From: Hyphomicrobiales bacterium
Lineage (GTDB): Bacteria > Pseudomonadota > Alphaproteobacteria > Rhizobiales > Rhizobiaceae
Assembly: GCA_900474095.1 (NCBI GenBank)
Contig: UCOA01000081.1
Location: 1 to 32,007 of the forward strand
Reading direction: 5' to 3'
Length of the DNA stretch: 32,007 bases
Below the pieces are notes generated by a model. The model was not told the origin of the DNA, searched no databases, and saw only the letters and a program-made list of their open reading frames with translations. Each line of letters starts with the position of its first letter. Position 1 is the stretch's first letter. Of this stretch, positions 26,130-32,007 are shown piece after piece. The position numbers and the translations under genes are program-made.

Positions 26130-26227
26130 TTCCAAACCTCTGTTAGCATCGACTAGAGTGGGCCAAAGCTCGTCGCCGCGCTTTCAAGAATCTGACGTGA
26201 AATGCATTCTTTGACGAGCTGCTCTTG

Positions 26228-27124
26228 ATGCTCTGCCTGTCGGGGCGTAATTCGGAACGAGAAAGTGACAAGGCCGATCGAATGAATGCTGGTGCCGAAC
26301 CTCTCAGACGTGCGAATGCTGGCCCATGGCAGATAGAGTTGCTGCCGAAGAGAGCTTATGAAGCTCGTTACTCGTCGGAAGACGCGGTGATCGGCTTTGC
26401 TTTCGACGGTCAGGTCGGCAGCCATTCATTCGGTGGCGACAAAAAAGCGGAATTCAGGTCTCCACCGAACGGTCTCGCCTACGTTCCCGCAGGATGTGAT
26501 GTCTATTCTTGCTCAAGGACGGGCGGCGAATACCTCAAAATCTCTCGCGCGAATTCATTTGCTAGAGCCGGAACACCCGAGCGCCGTTTCAGCGGTTTAG
26601 CTGATCCGGTAGCTATCGCTTCAGCTCATGAACTGCGTAAGCGACTGCTCTCGCAACAACCCATCGAACCGTTAAATATCGAGCGCTTGTTACAAGTTCT
26701 CGAAGATAGGGTGCAATTCTTCCTTTTCGGAAGAGACAACCACGATTTGTCAGGAGCTTGGATGACGGCTCGTCGATTGCGCCTCATCGACGAAATCATC
26801 GAAGCAAAGCTATCCGAGAAAATCACGGTCCAGGACCTAGCTAACGCGCTCAACCTATCGACAGGGTTCTTCGCGCGCGCTTTCAAAGCGGCACTCGGTA
26901 AGTCTCCTCATGACTATATAATCGATCACCGCATCGCATTCGCTCGTTCAATGTTGCGGGCAAGCGAGATGCGGTTAGCCGAGATTGCACACACGGCAGG
27001 TTTTTCTTCCCATGCCCACATGACCGTGACTTTCCAAAAACGCCTTGGAGCGCGACCGGTCGATATTCGTGGTTCACTGATCTTTCCGGTCAGGGCACGG
27101 GCCGGACACATTGAGCGATTGTAA
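26228..27124 (+). CDS. AraC-family transcriptional regulator
   Basis: About 298 residues. The C-terminal third carries both AraC helix-turn-helix motifs: KITVQDLANALNLSTGFFAR AFKAALGKSPHDYIIDHRIA and the second with LAEIAHTAGFSSHAHMTVTF QKRLGARPVDIR. The N-terminal 180 residues are a ligand-sensing region without a recognisable motif. The start is uncertain: ATG 26228 has a weak ribosome site, and ATG 26282 (in frame) is also possible. It lies about 100 bases from the divergent dehydratase-LysE operon, its probable target. Confidence 0.88.
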   Translation: MLCLSGRNSERESDKADRMNAGAEPLRRANAGPWQIELLPKRAYEARYSSEDAVIGFAFDGQVGSHSFGGDKKAEFRSPPNGLAYVPAGCDVYSCSRTGGEYLKISRANSFARAGTPERRFSGLADPVAIASAHELRKRLLSQQPIEPLNIERLLQVLEDRVQFFLFGRDNHDLSGAWMTARRLRLIDEIIEAKLSEKITVQDLANALNLSTGFFARAFKAALGKSPHDYIIDHRIAFARSMLRASEMRLAEIAHTAGFSSHAHMTVTFQKRLGARPVDIRGSLIFPVRARAGHIERL

Positions 27125-27427
27125 ACCTCCAGAAAAACGAACTTGAATTACGTCGTTGCACCGATTGGTCGCCAGAAAACCCATTGCGGAACATTCTGCA
27201 CAACGTTGCACCCTGCGCACTGCCTAATTTGGCAATTTGGCGGGGATTATCGGCTATAGATTTCCGGATGACTATTTAAGAAAAATGAGGGTTGTTGCGG
27301 CCTCGTCGCGACGTCGATGCCCGTGCAGTCGTCCAAGCGCAACGGCTCGAATATTGAAACGGCACTGCACCAATTGCTTCGAAGGCGGCACGCCCTTCGC
27401 TGTCTACTCTCAGACAGAGAGAGCCCT
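27125..27427. other. Region downstream of AraC gene, no clear gene
   Basis: Short frames on both strands without recognisable motifs. It probably includes degraded continuation of the transposase on the minus strand, but no DDE motif could be found. Confidence 0.35.
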
Positions 27428-28073
27428 TCATGACGAAATGAAATAGGAGCGCTTTGCGATCCTTGACATCTCAAGATGAAAGCCCGGATCGTCGCAAAGA
27501 CGGGATGGCCGGCCAATGGGCTCTCTTTCGATCGGATCGACCACCGTCACGTCGACGTTCGTATGTTCTATCTGGACGATCTGCAGCGGATGCTTGGCGG
27601 AAAGCTCGCCGCGCAGCGCCAGGAATTGCGCATCGGCCCTCCCCTTTCCTTCGCGCCGACGCATCAGAGCTTCGGCATCGTACGTCGCAAGATAGACCTT
27701 CAGCCGTCTGATCGATGGCGGCGTCAAAGCATTATGCCGGCACTCGGCGACGATGCGCTTCCCCAGCCTCGTCAGTTGCGGTCGTTCCGGCGTGGCATAG
27801 AAAGTCCGGATGGCTTCATCGACCAACACCTTCAACTCCGGTTCAAAGGCATCGATTCCCGGTCGCCGGCCCGCCTTACGTCCGATCAGGACCGCCACCC
27901 GCTCGACTTCCCGGAAATGCTTCAGCCAGCGAAACAGCGTCGTCCGGCTGACCCCCAACTCAGTCGCCGCGTCAGCGATTTCCTCCTGGCTCGGACGATT
28001 TGACAAGCCGGAGCCCTGCGGCTCGGGCGACCGCTTTCTCCCATTCCCGCTCGTTGGCCTCGTTGCGATCCAT
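27428..28073 (-). pseudogene. TniA/Mu-type DDE transposase, frameshifted and truncated
   Basis: The likely original start is ATG 28073 (MDRNEANEREWEKAVARAAG), which runs into a frameshift near 28010. The second frame (PSQEEIADAATELGVSRTTL FRWLKHFREVERV) is the helix-turn-helix region, and the catalytic core begins HPLQIVQIEHTNVDVTVVDP with GRP, where TniA/TnsB-like proteins have VQIDHTxVDV; the first catalytic Asp appears as Glu. After this the frame is lost, and the second Asp and Glu are absent. About 210 of roughly 550 residues are left, so it is inactive. Confidence 0.78.
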
Positions 28074-28117
28074 AGCTTTACTGGGGGGCTAGAATGCGAC
28101 GTAGTAGCGTAGTCACA

Positions 28118-28150
28118 CGAAAAGTGAATCGGTATCGTGAAACTGAATCG
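28118..28150. repeat. Candidate transposon-end repeats
   Basis: cgaaaagtgaatcg (28118-28131) and cgtgaaactgaatcg (28136-28150) are similar direct repeats located 45-77 bases upstream of the transposase start, where TniA/Mu-type elements carry multiple transposase-binding sites at their ends. Confidence 0.4.
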
Positions 28151-28270
28151 TCTATGCTATCGGAAAGCTTGAAATGTGTCCGATCAGGAACACCGGTCAA
28201 CTGACAGGGCTCGCGGAACGCATGAATATCTCCAATGAAAGAACACCAAGGGGCTTCCGACGTGCAGCCA

Positions 28271-28882
28271 TTAATCGCCACCACAACGCGCATAGTCCAA
28301 TGCGGCCATCGCCGTGGAGACGATCCCCAGCAGTTCGTCGCGAGTTGCACCGTCCTGCGCCTGAAGCGAAAGCCCTTGTATCACCATAGCAAAGTACCTG
28401 GCCAAGCCATCCACATCGATGGCGCCAGGTAAGTCGCCGGCCGCCACGCCTTGCTCAAGGCGCCTCTTGATCAGCGCCACCGTCGCTCGTCTCAAAGCTT
28501 CCATATGCGCTCTCAGTTCGGCGTTCTGCAACTGGCAGTTCACCAGGCCGAGGGCGACCATGCAGCCTCCCGTGCCCGGATTGGAACGCGCAATCTCAAC
28601 ACTTGCGGTCAGCATCCCCCGTATGGCTTCAGGTGCATTCGCCGTTTCCGTAAGCACCTTCATGCTGCCGCTACCTGCCGTCGTGAGGTAGATATCGACC
28701 GCTTCGCGAAAGAGTTTCTCTTTCGAGCCAAACGCGGCGTAAAAGCTGGGAGGGTTTATCCCCATGGCCGACACGAGATCGGCAAGCTGCGCGGCTTCAT
28801 AACCTTTTGCCCAGAAAACCTCCATGGCACGCGCGAGCGCAGCGTCACGGTCGAATCCGCGTGGGCGACCTCGGATGGCCAT
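28271..28882 (-). CDS. TetR/AcrR-family transcriptional regulator
   Basis: 203 residues. DNA-binding part [60 protein letters not shown] is a textbook TetR N-terminus; the rest is a helical ligand domain with [20 protein letters not shown], seen in a TetR subgroup with the TetR_C_16/39-like domains. Excellent ribosome site aaaaagga before ATG 28882. Divergent from the NTF2-like gene at 28978 with two palindromes in the 95 bases between, so it likely represses both. Confidence 0.93.
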   Translation of the reverse strand: MAIRGRPRGFDRDAALARAMEVFWAKGYEAAQLADLVSAMGINPPSFYAAFGSKEKLFREAVDIYLTTAGSGSMKVLTETANAPEAIRGMLTASVEIARSNPGTGGCMVALGLVNCQLQNAELRAHMEALRRATVALIKRRLEQGVAAGDLPGAIDVDGLARYFAMVIQGLSLQAQDGATRDELLGIVSTAMAALDYARCGGD

Positions 28883-28924
28883 GCCGTCTCCTTTTTATAA
28901 ATCATCCTACATAATTCATTGACC

Positions 28925-28961
28925 AAGTCGTCGACTTCTGTTTTTTGTAATTCAAATTACA
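28925..28961. promoter_or_regulatory. Two palindromes, candidate TetR operators
   Basis: AAGTCG-T-CGACTT (28925-28937) and TGTAATT-CA-AATTACA (28946-28961) are both essentially perfect dyads between the divergent TetR and NTF2-like genes. The second ends 17 bases before the NTF2-like ATG and would cover its promoter or ribosome site region. Confidence 0.6.
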
Positions 28962-28977
28962 GATTGGAAGCAAGTGC

Positions 28978-29418
28978 ATGGCAACGACGATCACTGAGCG
29001 ACGGCTTGAGATAATCAGAACCTATTTCCTAAAGGTCGACGAGCAGGCCCCTTCGATTCTCGATCTTTTCACGGCAGACGTGCAGATCTTTTTTCCGAAA
29101 TTTGGAGTCGCGCGGGGCAAGGCAGCACTTGGACGTTTCAGCCGGCGGATCGCCCGGGAAGTCGCTCAGTTTAAACACGATATCGATGGGCTGCTCTTTA
29201 CGATCGGCGGTGACCGGATTGTCGTTGAGGGCCAAGAACTCGGCGTGACACCAGAAGGGATATCTTGGCCCGACGGCGTAATCTCCCAGGGCCGCTTTTG
29301 CAATGTGTTCGAGTTTCAGGACTTCCTGATCAGCCGTTTGCATATCTATGTCGATCCCGATTTCACCAATCAGGATGAGCGCCGGATCGATGTTTACAGA
29401 GGCGGGGAAGCGTCCTGA
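28978..29418 (+). CDS. NTF2-like/SnoaL-like protein
   Basis: 146 residues: an N-terminal helix (RRLEIIRTYFLKVDEQAPSI LDLFTADVQIFFPKFGVARG KAAL) followed by curved beta-sheet segments (FLISRLHIYVDPDF), the cone fold of NTF2-like proteins such as SnoaL, limonene epoxide hydrolase and ketosteroid isomerase. Which activity, if any, cannot be told; no obvious catalytic Asp/His pair stands out. Start ATG 28978 has ggaagcaag upstream. Divergent from and probably repressed by the TetR at 28271; a decayed monooxygenase-type gene follows. Confidence 0.72.
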   Translation: MATTITERRLEIIRTYFLKVDEQAPSILDLFTADVQIFFPKFGVARGKAALGRFSRRIAREVAQFKHDIDGLLFTIGGDRIVVEGQELGVTPEGISWPDGVISQGRFCNVFEFQDFLISRLHIYVDPDFTNQDERRIDVYRGGEAS

Positions 29419-29468
29419 TGGGGCTTTGGCAGCGAGCCAATCCCACCTCGTAGCCATATCTCCCGCCA

Positions 29469-29817
29469 ATGAACTCCCACCACCTTTATTGTCAATGTCA
29501 TTCACGCTCTTCCCGGAAAGCAGGAGGAAGCCTTCGCGATCATTCAGGACGTGGTTCATTACGTCGCCGAACGGAAAGAGGGCTTCCTCTGGAGCAGCCT
29601 GGCGAAAAGCACCGATGGGCAGACAGTCGTCAATATCGAGGTGATCCAGGAAGCCGGCAATGTCGGCGAGTTCTTCACCGATCCTGTGTTCGTCGAGAAG
29701 TTCCGGAAACTGGACGACGTCTCCAAGAGCGAGTCTCATACCTACACGGTCGGCGATCTCGTTCTGCCCAAGCGTGCACGGAGGCGTGAAATGGCCGGAC
29801 GCGCTCGAAGCGAATGA
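29469..29817 (+). pseudogene. Antibiotic-biosynthesis-monooxygenase-like (ABM) protein, frameshifted at its start
   Basis: From 29473 a frame reads TPTTFIVNVIHALPGKQEEA FAIIQDVVHYVAERKEGFLW and on to NIEVIQEAGNVGEFFTDPVF, the dimeric alpha/beta-barrel pattern of ABM quinol-monooxygenase-type proteins (~100 residues). A TGA lies immediately before it; the ATG at 29469 is one base out of register, and removing one A would give MTPTTF. Either a recent frameshift or a sequence error; a shortened product from GTG 29551 would lack the first beta strand. Confidence 0.6.
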
Positions 29818-29861
29818 GCCGGGCCGACATCGCCCGGCGGGGGAGCTGTTCCCCCGTCGGC
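29818..29861. repeat. Two overlapping alternative hairpins
   Basis: GCCGGGC (29818-29824) pairs with GCCCGGC (29832-29838); alternatively GCCGAC (29823-29828) with GTCGGC (29856-29861), enclosing GGGGG/CCCCC. The two structures share bases and exclude each other. No T-run; located just after the ABM frame. The rest of 29862-30097 shows no gene. Confidence 0.55.
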
Positions 29862-30097
29862 ACTGCGCTCGCACTCACGGTTTCCTCACGATGCTGGCGA
29901 GAGCCCTCCCCTGCCGGCGCACCGCGCCAGTTAATCCGTCGTCGATGAAATCGGCGGTGTTTTTACAATTAGTGATCCATTTCCCGCCGGGTGACGACGC
30001 GTGTCGAAGCACGGGCGCGAACGAGGCTCGCTTTGGCCGCACTTTCAACGAGCCGCGGCCTGCGCACGTCAATCGCGGACGTCTTCGCCGCCGCGGC

Positions 30098-30736
30098 TCA
30101 GGGCGTATGATTATCACCCCGGCGCCGATGACCGGCAGTATGCGGCCAAGTTGCAGTTACGTCGATCGCGCCTCTCAAAATACGCATCAACAGCTGCATG
30201 GCGTTATCGCAAGACCCGTCTGCGCTGTAATTGTGTTTAATGCCGTCCATAGCGGCGGCAATCAACGCAGCGAGATCCGTGGGCTCGGCTTTGGTCATGT
30301 CGAGATCAATTTCTCCCCGAGATCGGGCTTCGGCGAGGGCTTTTGCCAAAAGCTCAAGCAGTTTTGATCGGGCAGCGACCGTAATGTCCTTTGCCAAGTC
30401 CATATTCGCCTCGAACAGTTCCTTGGCATTCTCACTTCTGCCGAAGGGAACAATCAGTCCTTCCTGGAATGCGGATATTGCAGCGGCGATGCGGTCGACC
30501 ACGTCTCCCGTTCTGGCAAGCGCAGCTTCAACCTCTGCCATTGTCCGCATATGGGCGCGCGTCGAGCCAGCCCGAAACAACTCTTCCTTGCTTGTGAAGG
30601 CGAGATAGAGCGAAGCGCGCGAGATCCCTGCCGCCCGCGCGATATCTGCCATGGTCGTCTTCTGAAAACCGTACCGGACCAACACCGGCAGCGCGGCATC
30701 CAAAATGTGTGCTGATTTAGCATCTTCGTTTTGCAT
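30098..30736 (-). CDS. TetR/AcrR-family transcriptional regulator
   Basis: 212 residues from ATG 30736 (MQNEDAKSAHILDAALPVLV). The open frame extends far upstream to 31102, but that part has no regulator character; ATG 30757 is another possible start. Helix-turn-helix: YGFQKTTMADIARAAGISRA SLYLAFTSKEELFRAG. The remaining residues are helical and include an acidic/hydrophobic ligand domain without known motif, ending RGDNHTP. Divergent from the NTF2-like gene at 31008, with a long dyad at 30774-30803 directly upstream of its own start, suggesting autorepression. Confidence 0.9.
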   Translation of the reverse strand: MQNEDAKSAHILDAALPVLVRYGFQKTTMADIARAAGISRASLYLAFTSKEELFRAGSTRAHMRTMAEVEAALARTGDVVDRIAAAISAFQEGLIVPFGRSENAKELFEANMDLAKDITVAARSKLLELLAKALAEARSRGEIDLDMTKAEPTDLAALIAAAMDGIKHNYSADGSCDNAMQLLMRILRGAIDVTATWPHTAGHRRRGDNHTP

Positions 30737-30773
30737 ATGGACACGTTGACACCTCATGTCCGAGATGTCAAAA

Positions 30774-30803
30774 GACAAATTAGACAATGAAAGTCTAATT
30801 GTC
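30774..30803. promoter_or_regulatory. Candidate TetR operator dyad
   Basis: GACAAATTAGAC (30774-30785) and GTCTAATTGTC (30793-30803) form an inverted repeat with a single-base bulge and a 7-base spacer, 38 bases upstream of the TetR ATG. TTAGAC/GTCTAA cores of this type are common TetR-family operators. Confidence 0.6.
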
Positions 30804-31007
30804 CAGTTCGTCAATACAAATTCGGAAGGTCTAGCTACGCGCAGTTGATCGTGCATGAGCTTGGCAGAGACCTCTGCATCGATACCGCGAAAGCAGGAAG
30901 ACACAATTCGCAACTGGGCCAGAGTTTGATTGCCAAAGGACTGATGGCGCCCGCAGTTGGCCTTCGAATTAAACGGCCGAAAGCAACTTTGATCACAGGA
31001 GACGAGA

Positions 31008-31403
31008 ATGACCGCATATACTGTTCGAACAGAAGACCGCATTCGCGAAACCGAACGCGCCCGACTGCGTGCCCTGGTCGCAGCCGATATGGTGGCTGCC
31101 AAACCCCTTCATGCCGAGGCGTTTCAATTGATCACACCGAACGGCCTTGCACTCTCGCGAGACGAGTATCTCGGCGCCATAGCTGCAGGGCAGATCAACT
31201 ATTGCGCTTGGGAGCCGGGCGATATCGCGGTGCGCCTTTATGGTTCCGCAGCCGTCATTCGCTACCGCGCCCGGCTGGAAGTCATCTTCAACGGACAGGC
31301 CGTCCCGTCCGGCGAATACTGGCACACGGATGCTTATGAGTATCGGGACGGCATATGGATGGTTGTCTGGTCACAAGCGACCGCCACCGGCGCTCGACCC
31401 TGA
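31008..31403 (+). CDS. NTF2-like (SnoaL/DUF4440-type) protein
   Basis: 131 residues. Layout: N-terminal helices (DRIRETERARLRALVAADMV), FQLITPNGLALSRDEYLGAI AAG, and beta strands IAVRLYGSAAVIRYRARLEV and WHTDAYEYRDGIWMVVWSQA TA. This is the standard DUF4440/SnoaL-like order, with the Trp-His near the end of the sheet. Ribosome site aggag before ATG 31008. Divergent from the TetR at 30736. The catalytic role is unknown; such proteins often are small-molecule isomerases, hydrolases or binding proteins. Confidence 0.78.
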   Translation: MTAYTVRTEDRIRETERARLRALVAADMVAAKPLHAEAFQLITPNGLALSRDEYLGAIAAGQINYCAWEPGDIAVRLYGSAAVIRYRARLEVIFNGQAVPSGEYWHTDAYEYRDGIWMVVWSQATATGARP

Positions 31404-31918
31404 CCCGCTGAGACCAAGCGCTCCTGCGCATCGGTTGCGATGACCGCTTCTCCGGTCATCCTTCGAGATCGAACGGCATCACAGGCAAGGAATTGCTCAA
31501 CGCCATGCCGGTAACCGATTGTGCGTCAGTATCGACGCCGTTCCCGCGAACTCTGAAACGGGTTCATGGCCATCGCGACAACAGGCCCTTGCTAGACCGA
31601 TAGACGCGACGACAAAGTCGCCAGGAGCGGCACCAGCCATAACCAATTCGCCGGCCGGAGCAGGCGGACCTGGCGTTCGCTTAAGCAGCAATCACCCTGA
31701 GTAGTTTCGCTTCGACAGTTGGCTCAGTCACCGTTGTTAGAAAGTGGCGCATACAAAACAGAACCGATGCACGATCAGGAAACCTGCGGTTCCCGAGGAG
31801 ATGTTATGCGATCCGGCGAGCACAGATCGGGAACGCTTCGCCAATCGCGGTCATGGCGATTGCAGACGAGAATATTCCGGCGCTATCAAAGTTATGCGGC
31901 CGATAGAGTGGAGGACAG
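31404..31918. other. Non-coding stretch near right end
   Basis: About 515 bases with short frames on both strands (longest about 64 codons) and no recognisable motif. It should contain the promoter of the gene starting at 31919. Confidence 0.4.
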
Positions 31919-32007
31919 ATGCAATCCGAGGGATTTTCCAAACAGGTTCAGGATACCGTCTCGGCGCTTTCCGATCTCTTTGAGGGTGCGCTTGTTGGCA
32001 TCTACTT
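31919..32007 (+). CDS. Start of an unidentified gene (partial, leaves window)
   Basis: ATG 31919 follows a strong ribosome site (ggagg) by 4-5 bases and opens a frame to the window end: MQSEGFSKQVQDTVSALSDL FEGALVGIY. Only 29 residues are visible, apparently helical. No family can be assigned. Confidence 0.55.
   Translation, partial: MQSEGFSKQVQDTVSALSDLFEGALVGIY

Noticed and set aside
30737-31102. N-terminal extension of the TetR gene at 30098
   Set aside because: The extra 122 residues lie over the divergent promoter and the start of the NTF2-like gene and have no regulator character.

Overview
The window looks like an accessory stretch of a Rhizobiaceae-type alphaproteobacterial genome (Rhizobium/Agrobacterium/Ensifer relatives), possibly a chromid or plasmid. 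The evidence is GC-rich coding sequence, an alphaproteobacterial phasin next to a PHB-depolymerase-family hydrolase, many divergent regulator/enzyme pairs, and a high density of gene scraps and transposase remnants. The genus is an inference; no rRNA or tRNA gene was seen.

Left end (1-6151): a minus-strand gene running off the window encodes a protein made, as far as visible, entirely of tandem octapeptides (37 complete units in perfect register, a Ser or Thr in nearly every one). Across a 654-bp intergenic stretch lies a plus-strand cluster: a TPR-GT41 (SPINDLY/OGT-like) glycosyltransferase, a putative glycosyltransferase whose N-terminal half carries what looks like a farnesoic-acid-methyltransferase-type (FAMeT) domain, and UDP-galactopyranose mutase. 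I read this as a candidate system that glycosylates a repetitive, probably exported protein with galactofuranose-containing or O-linked sugars. The components are seen; the functional link is inferred.

6153-11312: a secreted S10-like serine carboxypeptidase, then about 1.5 kb of decayed DNA (Kup fragment, a frameshifted conserved gene plus a second decayed copy of it, IS110 transposase scrap). A PHB-depolymerase-family hydrolase and a convergent phasin gene follow, separated by a long perfect hairpin and a terminator.

11313-16488: a mosaic. A ~285-bp module carrying a 74-residue small protein occurs twice (11780-12063 and 15669-15952). Between and around the copies are a LysR C-terminal fragment, a Tn3-family transposase fragment, a GntR winged-helix fragment, scraps resembling an aldehyde dehydrogenase N-terminus and an ABC ATPase C-terminus, one intact aldehyde dehydrogenase, a headless 1-Cys peroxiredoxin, and a membrane-anchored HExxH protein whose C-terminus has been replaced by the module.

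16766-27124: mostly intact metabolic and transport genes with their regulators. These are a MATE efflux pump overlapping a glyoxalase-related small protein, a BCCT transporter pseudogene, a DHA2-type MFS exporter divergent from a LysR regulator, an SDR oxidoreductase divergent from a second LysR regulator, a decayed small zinc-ribbon-like gene, and a threonine/serine-dehydratase-like gene overlapping a LysE exporter, divergent from an AraC regulator.

27428-32007: a decayed TniA/Mu-type transposase with candidate end repeats, two separate TetR/NTF2-like divergent pairs each with clear dyads between the genes, a frameshifted antibiotic-biosynthesis-monooxygenase-type gene, and the first 29 codons of a gene that leaves the window.
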